Below are positions 49,961-59,479 of a stretch of DNA of 64,000 nucleotides, in pieces. The stretch is from Hephaestia mangrovi (GTDB taxonomy: Bacteria; Pseudomonadota; Alphaproteobacteria; Sphingomonadales; Sphingomonadaceae), in contig NZ_JAINVU010000007.1 in the NCBI RefSeq assembly GCF_019880555.1, positions 1 through 64,000 on the forward strand. The letters are read 5' to 3'. Position 1 is the stretch's first letter. Every line of letters begins with the position of its first letter. The translations under genes were made by a program, and so were the position numbers. The notes beneath the pieces were generated by a model that was given only the letters and a program-made list of their open reading frames with translations, ran no database searches and was not told the origin of the DNA.

Positions 49961-52377
49961 GCGCGGGCCTTTTCCGCCGCGGCGACGCTCGCCAGCGTCG
50001 CGACGAAGCTGTCGGGATTGAGCGAGATCGAGTCGATGCCGTGCTCGACCAGGAAGCGCGCGAAATCGGGATGGTTGCTCGGCGCCTGGCCGCAGATGCC
50101 GATTTTCGCGCCACAGGCGTGGGCACGCGCGATGACGTCGGCGATCATGCCCGTCACCGCCGGATCGCGCTCGTCGAACAACGGCGCCAGCGTCGGTGAA
50201 TCGCGATCGACGCCGAGTACCAGCTGGGTGAGATCGTTCGAGCCGATCGAAAAGCCGTCGAACCGCGCGGCGAACTCCTCGGCGCGCAGCACGTTGGCGG
50301 GGATTTCGCACATCACATAAATTTCGAGCGCCGCCTTGCCGCGCTCGAGGCCGTTTGCTGCCAGCTCGGCGAGCACCTTGTCGGCCTCGCCAGGTGTGCG
50401 GCAGAACGGCACCATCACCACGACATTGGTGAATCCCATCTCCTCGCGGACGCGCTTCAACGCGCGGCATTCGAGCGCGAAGCCCTCGCGATAAGCGGGA
50501 TGATAATAACGCGAGGCGCCGCGCAGCCCGAGCATCGGATTTTCCTCGACCGGCTCAAACGCCGCGCCGCCGAGCAGATGAGCATATTCGTTGGTCTTGA
50601 AGTCGCTGAGGCGCACGATCGCCGGATGTGGGTGGAAGGTCGCCGCGATCCGCGCGATGCCGCGCGCCAGGCGGTCGACGAAATAGTCGGTCGGATCGGC
50701 GAAGCCACGCGTCAGCCGGGCGATCTCGCGAGCGTCGGCGACGTCGGCGACGCGCTCGGGGTGGACAAGCGCCATCGGGTGGATGCGCACGATCGAGCTG
50801 ATGATGAACTCGATCCGCGCCAGCCCGACGCCCTTGGCCGGCAGCCGCCACCAGCCGAACGCCGAACCGGGATTGGCGAGGTTGACCATCAGTGCGGTGC
50901 GCGTGTCGGGGATGGTGTCGAGCTTCACCTCCTCGCTCGTGAACGGCAGCGTGCCGCGATAGACCTGGCCGGCCTCGCCGCCCGCGCACGACAGGGTGAT
51001 CGCCTCGCCATCGGCCAGCATCTGCGTCGCCGTGCCGGTGCCGACCACCGCCGGCACGCCAAGCTCGCGGCTGACGATCGCGGCATGGCTGGTCGGCCCG
51101 CCATGATCGGTGACGATGCCGGCCGCGCGGCGCATCAGCGGCACCCAATCGGGATCGGTCATTTCGGTGACAAGGATCGCGCCGTCGGGAAAATGCTCAA
51201 GGTCGCGGGGATCGAGGATGCGCGACACGGTGCCGGTCGCGATCGCCTGGCCGACCGCCGATCCGGTCAGCACCGGTGTCGCCTTCGTGTCGAGCTGCCA
51301 CGTCCGGAAGGTCGTCGCGCTACGTGCCGACTGCACCGTCTCCGGGCGCGCCTGGACGACGTAGAGCGTGCCGCTGTCGCCGTCCTTGGCCCATTCCATG
51401 TCCATCGGCCGGCGGTAATGCGCCTCGATCGCCACCGCCCAGCGCGCCAACGTCAGCACCTCCTCGTCGTCGAGCAGGAGCGCGCGGCGCTCCGACGCGG
51501 GCGTATCGACCAGCCGCGTGCGCGAACTGCCGCCATGGGCATAGACCAGCTTGCGCGCCTTGGCGCCGCAGCGCCGCTCGATGATCGGCCTGAGCGTGGT
51601 ATCGGCGAGCAACGGTTTAAAGACGAGATAGCTGTCGGGATCGACGCTGCCCTGCACCACCGTTTCGCCGAGGCCCCAGGCGGCACTGATCTCGACGACG
51701 CGGGGGAAGCCCGTCTCGGTATCGAGCGTGAACATCACCCCCGATCCTGCCTTGTCTGATCGCACCATCAGCTGCACGCCGATCGACAGCGCAACCTTGA
51801 GGTGATCGAACCCCTTGGCCTGGCGATAGGCGATCGCGCGATCGGTGAAGAGCGAGGCGTAGCAGCGCCGGCAGGCGTCGATCAGCGCGGTCTCACCGAC
51901 CACGTTGAGGAAGGTTTCCTGCTGGCCGGCGAAGCTGGCGTCGGGCAGGTCCTCGGCGGTCGCACTCGAACGCACGGCCACTGCCGGATCGTGCTTGGCG
52001 ACGCGGCGGCCAAGGTCGCGATACGCCGCGCGCAGATCGCGAACGAACCCGTCCGGCAGCTCGGCCTCGACCAGCAGCGCGCGGATCGCCTCGCCCGCCT
52101 CGCCCAGCGGCGTGGTGCCATCCTTGAGCGCCGCCAGGATCGTGTAGATCTCCCCGAACAGGCCGCTGCTGCTTACCAGCGCGCGATAGGCATCGGCGGT
52201 GACGGCGAAGCCCGGTGGCACGGCGATGCCTGCGGTCGACAGATGCCGGATCATCTCGCCGAGCGAGGCATTCTTGCCGCCGACCAGGCCGATATCGTCG
52301 ATGCCGACCGTCTCCAGCCAGCGGATCCAGCCGGTTTCGGTCTCCGCCGGCGCATCGAGCAGGGTCGCTTCGTTCAT
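49957..52377 (-). CDS. ppsA: Phosphoenolpyruvate synthase (pyruvate, water dikinase)
   Basis: This 806-residue enzyme makes PEP from pyruvate and ATP. It starts MNEATLLDAPAETETGWIRW, followed by the ATP-grasp motif IGLVGGKNASLGEMIRHLST. The swivelling phosphohistidine domain is DHGGPTSHAAIVSRELGVPA. The PEP-binding barrel ends with GICGQAPSNHPDFARFLVEH and GIDSISLNPDSFVATLASVA. All three domains are present. The 3' end overlaps the PfkB gene. A 135-base gap upstream separates it from a divergent small gene, and no clear -35/-10 is seen. Confidence 0.96.
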   Translation of the reverse strand: MNEATLLDAPAETETGWIRWLETVGIDDIGLVGGKNASLGEMIRHLSTAGIAVPPGFAVTADAYRALVSSSGLFGEIYTILAALKDGTTPLGEAGEAIRALLVEAELPDGFVRDLRAAYRDLGRRVAKHDPAVAVRSSATAEDLPDASFAGQQETFLNVVGETALIDACRRCYASLFTDRAIAYRQAKGFDHLKVALSIGVQLMVRSDKAGSGVMFTLDTETGFPRVVEISAAWGLGETVVQGSVDPDSYLVFKPLLADTTLRPIIERRCGAKARKLVYAHGGSSRTRLVDTPASERRALLLDDEEVLTLARWAVAIEAHYRRPMDMEWAKDGDSGTLYVVQARPETVQSARSATTFRTWQLDTKATPVLTGSAVGQAIATGTVSRILDPRDLEHFPDGAILVTEMTDPDWVPLMRRAAGIVTDHGGPTSHAAIVSRELGVPAVVGTGTATQMLADGEAITLSCAGGEAGQVYRGTLPFTSEEVKLDTIPDTRTALMVNLANPGSAFGWWRLPAKGVGLARIEFIISSIVRIHPMALVHPERVADVADAREIARLTRGFADPTDYFVDRLARGIARIAATFHPHPAIVRLSDFKTNEYAHLLGGAAFEPVEENPMLGLRGASRYYHPAYREGFALECRALKRVREEMGFTNVVVMVPFCRTPGEADKVLAELAANGLERGKAALEIYVMCEIPANVLRAEEFAARFDGFSIGSNDLTQLVLGVDRDSPTLAPLFDERDPAVTGMIADVIARAHACGAKIGICGQAPSNHPDFARFLVEHGIDSISLNPDSFVATLASVAAAEKARA

Positions 52378-52512
52378 GGCACGCGATGATGACGCCACGC
52401 CAAACCCCCGCCGATACGCAATCCTCCGGAGCCGGACGATCCTAGGTACTCTCCCGAATTGGTTCGTCGGGAAGCGCTGCATACATCGGTAAAGCGGATG
52501 CAGGAGGCAGGC

Positions 52513-52743
52513 ATGAAACCGCGCGTCGACATCATAGCGCACCCCAGCTGGCGGTCGCTTTCAGCCAGTGCCGAACAGCTCTGGTTGGCGCCGCTGATCG
52601 TCGGCGCGGCCTGGTGGAATGCCGTGCTGGAAACGTGGCTGGATCTCAGCCGCGATATACCGCGTCGTCACGATGACACTCACGATCACCCGCAGGCTCA
52701 CAACCCCCTGGAGCCGGCCCCCGACATCGCGTTGTTCGCCTGA
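52513..52743 (+). CDS. Small hypothetical protein, 76 residues
   Basis: The protein starts MKPRVDIIAHPSWRSLSASA at an ATG with CAGGAGG five bases before it. One amphipathic or membrane-like segment, EQLWLAPLIVGAAWWNAVLE, is followed by a charged, His-rich tail RHDDTHDHPQAHNPLEPAPD. The gene lies 46 bases upstream of hsp20 in the same direction and is probably co-transcribed with it and the Mg ATPase. The shape is a little like a short PHA-granule or phasin-type helix, but no family is recognised. Confidence 0.65.
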   Translation: MKPRVDIIAHPSWRSLSASAEQLWLAPLIVGAAWWNAVLETWLDLSRDIPRRHDDTHDHPQAHNPLEPAPDIALFA

Positions 52744-52789
52744 CGACGGTCCTGCTTCCGCACCCCTCTTTGGCAAGGAGTATCGAAGC

Positions 52790-53272
52790 GTGAACGACCT
52801 GACCCCCGCCCCGATGAAATCGCAGCCCGCTGCCTTCGACCAGCCGCTCGGCTGGCTACGCAGCGAGATCGATCGATTGTTCGATGACTTCCGCCGCCCG
52901 GTGCGCAGCGTGTTCAATTTCGGCTCGACCGACTTCGGCCCGATGCCCGCGGTCGAGATGACCGAGCACGACAAGGACTATCGCCTGACCGCCGAGCTGC
53001 CCGGCATGAAGGAAGACGACATAGAGATCGCCGTCGCCGATGGCGAAATCACCATCTCCGGCGAGAAGCGCGAAGAGGAGCAGCGCAAAGACAAGGGCTT
53101 CATGCTCTCCGAACGCCGCTACGGCGCGTTCGAGCGGCGGCTCGCGTTGCCCGCCGACGTCGATCCCGACCGGATTTCGGCTGAATTCCGCAAGGGCGTG
53201 CTGGAAGTGACGCTGCCCAAGGACGCCGAGATCGCTGGCCGCACCCGCCGCATTGAGATCAAGAAGGGCTGA
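52790..53272 (+). CDS. Small heat-shock protein, Hsp20/alpha-crystallin family
   Basis: This 160-residue chaperone starts at a GTG (AAGGAG upstream): VNDLTPAPMKSQPAAFDQPL. An N-terminal helix SEIDRLFDDFRRP is followed by the alpha-crystallin domain: MPAVEMTEHDKDYRLTAELP, GMKEDDIEIAVADGEITISG, FERRLALPADVDPDRISAEF and GVLEVTLPKDAEIAGRTRRI. It holds unfolded proteins during stress. The Mg ATPase gene starts 8 bases after it. Confidence 0.95.
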   Translation: MNDLTPAPMKSQPAAFDQPLGWLRSEIDRLFDDFRRPVRSVFNFGSTDFGPMPAVEMTEHDKDYRLTAELPGMKEDDIEIAVADGEITISGEKREEEQRKDKGFMLSERRYGAFERRLALPADVDPDRISAEFRKGVLEVTLPKDAEIAGRTRRIEIKKG

Positions 53273-53280
53273 CCGCGACG

Positions 53281-55881
53281 ATGGACGCCGTCGCGCACGC
53301 CGCATCGGCCGGCGCGACGGCTCCTGACGACGCACTTGCACATTTCTGGGCTGGCTCCGCAGACGCGCTCCTCGACGCGCTCGACACCCGGCGATTGGGG
53401 CTGACCGGCGCCGACGCCGCCACGCGGCTGGCGCGATACGGCGCCAATCGGCTCGACGACCACGAACAGGCTTCGCCGCTCAAGCTGTTCGCGCGGCAGT
53501 TCACGTCGCCGCTGGTGCTGATCCTGGTGTTCGGGGCGATCGTTTCGGCTGGCCTGCGCGACTGGCTCGACGCCGGGATCATCTTTTCGATCGTCGTCGG
53601 CAGCGCGCTGATGACCTTCCTGCAGGAATATCGCGCCGCGACTGCGGTGGCCGCCTTGCGGGCGCGGCTCGCGTTGCGCGCGCGGGTCCGGCGCGACGGC
53701 GCGACCATCGACCTGCCGGTTAGCGATCTGGTGCCCGGCGACGTTATCTGCCTCGCCGCCGGCAATCTGATCCCGGCCGACGGGCGCATCCTCGCCGCGC
53801 GCGACTTTCTGGTGACCGAGGCGAGTCTGACCGGCGAATCGATGCCGGTGGAGAAGCATCCCGGCGCTCTTCCCGTCGATGCCGTCCTCGCCGCGCGCAC
53901 CAATTGCGCGTTCATGGGCGCGGCGGTGCGTAGCGGGACGGCCGAGATGCTGGTCGTGCACACCGGCCGCGCGACGGCATTTGGCGCGATCGCCGATCGC
54001 CTGCGTCGCGCCGAGCCGGAGACCGCGTTCGCGCGTGGCATCGCCCGGTTCGGCACCATGCTGCTGCGCGTGATGCTGGTGATGGTGATCGTGGTGCTCG
54101 CCGCCAATCAATTGCTCGGCCGGCCGTTCACCGAGTCGCTGCTGTTCGCGGTGGCGCTGGCGGTCGGTCTGTCGCCCGAGCTGTTGCCGGCGATCATCAG
54201 CCTCACGCTGTCGGCGGGCGCGCGCGATCTCGCGCGCGGCGGGGTGATCGTGCGGCGGCTCGATTCGATCGAGAATCTCGGCAGTGTCGACGTCTTGTGC
54301 ACCGACAAGACCGGCACGCTGACCGAGGGTGAAGTGTCGCTGGCCGGCGCGATCGACGCCGCCGGGCGGCCGTCGGCGATCGTGCGCGAGGCGGGGTTCC
54401 TCAACGCCCATTTCGAATCGGGCATCGCGAACCCGCTCGATGCCGCCCTGTGTGCCGCCGCAGCGCACGAGAACTGGTCTCCCGGCGGCGTGACTAAAAG
54501 CGACGAAATCCCCTATGATTTCACCCGCCGTCGGCTGAGCATCATTGTCGCGACGGGCGGCGCGCGGCGCCTGGTCACCAAGGGCGCCTATGACGACGTG
54601 CTTGCCGTATGCAGCCGCCTGCGCGTCAGCGAAGCGGACGAGCCGCTGACCGAGGCATGGCGGATAAAACTCGACGCGCTGTTCCAGGCCCAAGGCGAAG
54701 CCGGGATGCGGGCGCTGGCCGTGGCCGAGCGACGCGTCGAGGCGGCGAAACGCTGGACCCACGACGACGAGCGCGACCTCGTCTTTCTCGGCCTGCTGCT
54801 GTTCCTCGATCCGCCTAAGGCCGATGCTGCGGCAACGATCCGCGACCTCGGCTCGCTGGGCATCGCGGTGAAAGTGATCAGCGGCGATAATCGCTACATC
54901 ACCCGACACATCGCCGAGGCGGTCGGGATCGGCGGCGCGGCGATGCTTACCGGCGGCGAGATCGCGGCGATGAGCGGCCCCGCGCTCGCCCAACGCGTCG
55001 TTTCCACCGAGCTGTTCGTCGAGATCGATCCTCAGCAGAAGGAGCGGATAGTCGCTGCGCTTCAGCACGCCGGTCGCGTCGTCGCATTTCTCGGCGACGG
55101 CATCAATGACGCGCCGGCGCTTCATGCCGCGGATGTCGGCATCTCGGTCGACCAGGCGACCGATGTCGCACGCGCCAGCGCGGACATCGTGCTGTTGCGG
55201 CGCGATCTCGCGATCCTGCATCGCGGCGTGATCGACGGTCGACGGACCTTCGCCAACACGATGAAATATATCTCGATCGCCGTCAGCAGCACTTTCGGCA
55301 ACATGATCAGCATGGCAATTGTGACACCGCTGCTGCCGTTCCTGCCGCTCCTGCCCAAGCAGATCCTGCTCAACAACTTCCTGTCCGACATCGCCGCGTT
55401 GACCATCGCCACCGACCGTGTCGACGCCGAGCGGATCGCAACCCCGCACCGCTGGGACGTCCGCGACATTCGCCATTTCATGATCGTTTTCGGCCTGCTC
55501 AGCTCGTGCTTCGACTTCGCGACCTTCGCGGTGCTGATGCTGATCGTGCGCGCCGGCGAGACAATGTTCCAGACCAGCTGGTTCGTCGTCTCGCTGATGA
55601 CCGAGGTGCTCGTCGTGCTGGTGCTCCGCACGCAGCGGCGCGCGTTCGAAAGCCGGCCGGGTTCGCGCCTGCTGCTCAGCAGCGTGACGATGCTGGTCGC
55701 GGCGCCGCTGCTCCCGTTCGTGCCACTGGCGGCCGAAGCGTTCGGCTTCGTCCCGATCGGCGCATCGCTGCTCGCCATCACGATCGCGATCGCCGCGGGA
55801 TATGTCCTGGCGACCGAGCTCGCGAAACGGATCTATTACCGTGCGGCGGGCGGTGGACGCGCGGGTCGTATCGTGCGTTGA
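53281..55881 (+). CDS. mgtA: MgtA-type magnesium-transporting P-type ATPase
   Basis: This 866-residue P3B ATPase contains TEASLTGESMPVEKHPGALP, FAVALAVGLSPELLPAIISL (M4), VDVLCTDKTGTLTEGEVSLA (phosphorylation Asp) and RVVAFLGDGINDAPALHAAD. The M5 region is FANTMKYISIAVSSTFGNMI and LLPKQILLNNFLSDIAAL. The LNNFLSD segment and the absence of N-terminal metal domains are typical of MgtA. It imports magnesium down its gradient. Beginning 8 bases after hsp20, it is in one transcript with it. No magnesium-sensing leader could be recognised upstream. Confidence 0.92.
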   Translation: MDAVAHAASAGATAPDDALAHFWAGSADALLDALDTRRLGLTGADAATRLARYGANRLDDHEQASPLKLFARQFTSPLVLILVFGAIVSAGLRDWLDAGIIFSIVVGSALMTFLQEYRAATAVAALRARLALRARVRRDGATIDLPVSDLVPGDVICLAAGNLIPADGRILAARDFLVTEASLTGESMPVEKHPGALPVDAVLAARTNCAFMGAAVRSGTAEMLVVHTGRATAFGAIADRLRRAEPETAFARGIARFGTMLLRVMLVMVIVVLAANQLLGRPFTESLLFAVALAVGLSPELLPAIISLTLSAGARDLARGGVIVRRLDSIENLGSVDVLCTDKTGTLTEGEVSLAGAIDAAGRPSAIVREAGFLNAHFESGIANPLDAALCAAAAHENWSPGGVTKSDEIPYDFTRRRLSIIVATGGARRLVTKGAYDDVLAVCSRLRVSEADEPLTEAWRIKLDALFQAQGEAGMRALAVAERRVEAAKRWTHDDERDLVFLGLLLFLDPPKADAAATIRDLGSLGIAVKVISGDNRYITRHIAEAVGIGGAAMLTGGEIAAMSGPALAQRVVSTELFVEIDPQQKERIVAALQHAGRVVAFLGDGINDAPALHAADVGISVDQATDVARASADIVLLRRDLAILHRGVIDGRRTFANTMKYISIAVSSTFGNMISMAIVTPLLPFLPLLPKQILLNNFLSDIAALTIATDRVDAERIATPHRWDVRDIRHFMIVFGLLSSCFDFATFAVLMLIVRAGETMFQTSWFVVSLMTEVLVVLVLRTQRRAFESRPGSRLLLSSVTMLVAAPLLPFVPLAAEAFGFVPIGASLLAITIAIAAGYVLATELAKRIYYRAAGGGRAGRIVR

Positions 55882-55925
55882 GATCAAGCCAGCGAGGTTT
55901 TCTGAGGTGCCGTTATCGGGGGGCA

Positions 55926-55966
55926 GGCCGGCCACCCTCAAGAGGGTGACCGACCGGCCGTTCTTT
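55926..55966 (+). terminator. Terminator between mgtA and the convergent TonB receptor
   Basis: An outer stem GGCCGG...CCGGCC encloses ACCCT-CAAG-AGGGT and is followed by GTTCTTT on the plus strand. It lies 45 bases after the mgtA stop and 30 before the stop of the minus-strand TonB receptor, so it may serve both. Confidence 0.65.
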
Positions 55967-55996
55967 CAGGGCTCGAAGTTTACCGCCGATATTTTT

Positions 55997-58900
55997 CTAG
56001 AACTTAACGCTCACCCCCGCCGTGATACGACGATCCGTTAGGCCCTGGAAACACAATACGGCGTTGTCATTTACACAATATAGCTTCTGATCGCCGCGAA
56101 GAAGATTTATCCCCTCGACGCCGATGTTGAAGTTGGGGGTGATATCGTAGTTGATGCTAGCGTTAAGCTGCCCACGGGCATGGGCAATAACCGGCAGATT
56201 CCAGCGGAATTGGTCGTTAGTCACGTAGCTTGAGCGCCACGTATATCGAAACCGCACGTTGAGTCCGTATTTGTCGTAAAACAACGTGGTATTGTAGGAA
56301 AATTTCGAGAGGTCGGTCAGTGTAACCTTGCTTTGTATCGACCCGGCGGGGAAGCCCAGCCCGGTGTCGATATTCCTGGTGGTCAGGCCGGTGTAATAGG
56401 TGTGTGCCGAGCCGCCTGCCTTCTGGTAGGTGAAATTGCCAATAAAGCCGAAGCCGGAAGCGAAGCCGAGCGTGCTTTCATATGCCGAGAGATCGTGTTG
56501 GAACGCGATCTCGATACCTGTCTGGGTCGTTGTTCCGGCTACGTTGAACGTCGAGCCGAGCGGTGCGCAAATTCCGTTGCCCGGTACCTGGCTGTTGATA
56601 TTGCGGTTGGCCAGCGGGTTGTAGACGCCGCCGCCGGGGCATGTCGGGTCGATCGAATATTGCGGATTGCCGTCCACGAATCCGATCGGCGTAGGATAAT
56701 CCACGATGGGAGAAAATAGATTGGTGCGAATCTTGTGGAAGAACCCCAAGCTTATCAGGCTCGAACGGGCGAAATAATATTCGCTGGAAAGATCGAACGA
56801 CCAAACGACTTCCGGAACAAGGTCTGGGTTTCCGCCCTGCACGACTGCTTCGGCAGAAGTTCCGAAGGAACGGGACGTCGAAAGATCATCGAAATTCGGG
56901 CGCCGAATATCGCGCGATATACCCGTGCGGACGAGAACATTGTGCGCAGGCGTCAACACCATGTTGAAGCGTGGCAGCAGGAATGTATAGTGACTTCTCT
57001 GCGTAGACGTTCCCGTGACCTCACCATTTGCGACATTGTTTCCGGTCGAGGACAGATTTGTCTGGAGCCACCGAACGCCGATATTACCGCGCGACGGCAT
57101 GCCGAAGATATCCATATCCAGATTGGCCTGGAAATAGGCAGCGTGCGTCGTTTCCTTGACGCTGAAGTACCCGACGGCCGATTCGGTGGGGCCGGCAAGT
57201 AAGGGAACTTCCGGATATTGCGGGTTGGCCGCGTTGCTCGCAGTGATCGCGTCATTGAGCGAAGACAGGACGTTCGAGGGATCCTGGAACGCCTCACCGC
57301 CGTCGATTATCAGGAAATCAGGAAAGTATAAACGACGTCCATCCGCTGCATTAAAGTTGTTGGGAGCTGCGGTAAGGATATCCGAAAAGAGATCGCCACT
57401 GGGTCGATTGAATCGACCCTTCGGACCTGTAGAATTGTTAGTGAAGCTGATGTTGTTCGAAACGATATTATTGACGGCCGTCGTTTGATTCCAGCGATAA
57501 CCGAATTCGACCGAAGGAACGAGCGAGTTCAAATTCGATGTGTCGTAGCGGAAATCGAGTCGCGCCGCCTTCTCCTTGTTGTTGGCGGAGTTCGCACCTT
57601 GGGCCACCTGGTTCAGCCTGTAGTTGGCCGGATCGAGCAATTCGTCACGGGTCGGCGCATCGGGGCTGGCCTGATCTATGCCGAAGGTCAGACCATGGCG
57701 CAGATCGAATTCCAGCGGCACGCCATTATCCAGGCTGCCCGTTCCGAATACCGGCTGGGGACCGTGTGGATTGATGAAATCCAAGGTGGTCGAAAAGTTC
57801 GGGTTTGTCGTCTTGGACGTTGAAAGCGATGCCTCCGCGCGGACTTGCAAATTCCCGCGTTGCCATTCCGTACCGGCATCGAACACGCGGCTATGGGTAA
57901 TCCGTGACCCGGTGTCGCTAGACGTACGAAGGTTGCTGTCGATGTTGCCATTGGCATCTACACCGATGCCCATCGTGCCGGCGACGACGACCTTGGCGGT
58001 GCCGAGATCGATCGGGCCATTGGGCCCCTGAAGAGTTCCTAGGTCGACTGTCTCGAACGCGGTGTTATCGGTCGAATCGATAACCCCCTTGTTCGACACG
58101 CCCGACAATTGCGCGCGGTTGCTTTGCTGGGCGCGCTGCTGATTGTTGAGGGTGGAGTCGAAATAGAGCTTCAGATTGTGGGCGGGCTTCCATTCAACCG
58201 AAGCGGTGCCGTTATAGGTTTTGTATTGATATCTGGTCGTGCCCTGGTTGAAATATTGGATCTGAAAGAAGGGGAAGTCCTGGGAACTTGGTCCGGTGCC
58301 GGGCAGGTTGAGATTGTCGCGGTCGACCCGCGGGCTGAATTCGGCAACATCCTGACGCGCATAGCTGCCGCTTATCGCGATGCCGATTTCGCCGATGCCG
58401 GTATCCCACTTATCGCCGATCGTTCCGGAAATTCTGGGCAACGTCGATCGTGCAAGATCACTGTGCTCGAATTGCACACGGCCGGCGATCAGCGATTTGT
58501 TGAGATCAAGCGGACGAATCGTGCGCAGATTGATCGTGCCACCCACGGAGCCTTCGATCGTCTTCGCCTCGGGCACCTTGATGACCTCGACCGACGAGAT
58601 CAGCGAGGCCGGCAGATCCTCGAAACTGATGCCCGAGCGACCTGAGCCGGCACCCACCGTTGAAACGCCATTGATTTCCGTGCGGTTGGCATTGGTCCCG
58701 CGGATCTGAACCGCCGTACCGACGCCCGCTGACCGGGTGATCTGGACGCCGGTGACGTTTTCGAGCACCTCGGCGAGATTCTGGTCGGGCAGCTTGCCAA
58801 TATCCTCGGCCTTGATGACCTCGATCAGATTGTCGGCCTTGCGCTTTTCATTGAGCGCGCTTTGCAGCGACGCCCGAATGCCGGTCACGATAATCTCGTT

Positions 58901-59080
58901 GGAGTTCTGCGACTCCTGTCCGTCGCGGCTCGCACTGCTCGTGCCCTGGACAGTGGAACTCCGAACATTCTGCGCGTAGGCCGGGCCGGCCACTATCGCC
59001 AGGGCGGAACTGCCCAACAAGGCGGCGGCAAGACCGCTATTGCGAACCCCGGGCGCGCGATTGAAGCTGCCTCGAATCAT
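55997..59080 (-). CDS. TonB-dependent receptor, Xanth-Caul carbohydrate type
   Basis: This 1027-residue outer-membrane receptor starts MIRGSFNRAPGVRNSGLAAA (ATG 59080, GGGAGAGAGAGGGG upstream). It has a signal peptide ending near GPAYAQN. The plug domain has the form usual in carbohydrate receptors of sphingomonads and Caulobacter: EIIVTGIRASLQSALNEKRK, AEDIGKLPDQNLAEVLENVT, GVQITRSAGVGTAVQIRGTN and EGSVGGTINLRTIRPLDL. A long barrel ends LTDRRITAGVSVKF. It is the last gene of the polysaccharide locus and likely imports its oligosaccharides. Its promoter region has one inverted operator and one ACCGGTGTCA copy. Confidence 0.93.
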   Translation of the reverse strand: MIRGSFNRAPGVRNSGLAAALLGSSALAIVAGPAYAQNVRSSTVQGTSSASRDGQESQNSNEIIVTGIRASLQSALNEKRKADNLIEVIKAEDIGKLPDQNLAEVLENVTGVQITRSAGVGTAVQIRGTNANRTEINGVSTVGAGSGRSGISFEDLPASLISSVEVIKVPEAKTIEGSVGGTINLRTIRPLDLNKSLIAGRVQFEHSDLARSTLPRISGTIGDKWDTGIGEIGIAISGSYARQDVAEFSPRVDRDNLNLPGTGPSSQDFPFFQIQYFNQGTTRYQYKTYNGTASVEWKPAHNLKLYFDSTLNNQQRAQQSNRAQLSGVSNKGVIDSTDNTAFETVDLGTLQGPNGPIDLGTAKVVVAGTMGIGVDANGNIDSNLRTSSDTGSRITHSRVFDAGTEWQRGNLQVRAEASLSTSKTTNPNFSTTLDFINPHGPQPVFGTGSLDNGVPLEFDLRHGLTFGIDQASPDAPTRDELLDPANYRLNQVAQGANSANNKEKAARLDFRYDTSNLNSLVPSVEFGYRWNQTTAVNNIVSNNISFTNNSTGPKGRFNRPSGDLFSDILTAAPNNFNAADGRRLYFPDFLIIDGGEAFQDPSNVLSSLNDAITASNAANPQYPEVPLLAGPTESAVGYFSVKETTHAAYFQANLDMDIFGMPSRGNIGVRWLQTNLSSTGNNVANGEVTGTSTQRSHYTFLLPRFNMVLTPAHNVLVRTGISRDIRRPNFDDLSTSRSFGTSAEAVVQGGNPDLVPEVVWSFDLSSEYYFARSSLISLGFFHKIRTNLFSPIVDYPTPIGFVDGNPQYSIDPTCPGGGVYNPLANRNINSQVPGNGICAPLGSTFNVAGTTTQTGIEIAFQHDLSAYESTLGFASGFGFIGNFTYQKAGGSAHTYYTGLTTRNIDTGLGFPAGSIQSKVTLTDLSKFSYNTTLFYDKYGLNVRFRYTWRSSYVTNDQFRWNLPVIAHARGQLNASINYDITPNFNIGVEGINLLRGDQKLYCVNDNAVLCFQGLTDRRITAGVSVKF

Positions 59081-59479
59081 CCCCTCTCTCTCCCATTTGA
59101 CTATTATTCGTTCGCAGAGGTCGATCACCGATCTCTGTCTATCGGTGTCATTGCAGTTGAGGAAGTAGCCGCTGGAGCGGAAGCACTGGGTCTGCTCGAA
59201 GCGGATTGTCGGCCGCAACGCGGTTCTGCGCTGTTGCCGTCCGACGCTCGTTGACCGGCGCCCCGTCCTTTGGTTGCTGCCTCCCTGTTTTTGGTTGTAT
59301 GACAACCATGGCGGTATCGTTTGGTGTCACCGGTGTCAATACTCAATTGGGTGATAGCGGATCTGCTGGCCGGATACGGTCGTCCTTTATGCCTCGGTGG
59401 GGCCGGCGCCACAGGCTGGCCGAACCACAGGTGCCGTTCAAGCCTTCCTTACCGCCGCATCCTCCTGTTCCTCTCATTT
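59081..59479. promoter_or_regulatory. Control region upstream of the TonB receptor
   Basis: This 400-base gap has no gene. It holds the inverted repeat TGGTTGTATGACAACCA (59292-59308) and ACCGGTGTCA (59329-59338), both found again in front of the upstream operon genes. The receptor ATG is ~210 bases downstream of the first, so the promoter or a second transcript start may lie in between. Short frames here have no ribosome site. Confidence 0.6.

Noticed and set aside
53119..55941. 940-residue minus-strand open frame
   Set aside because: It is a perfect antisense shadow of the MgtA gene, rich in Arg/Asp/His with no recognisable domain.
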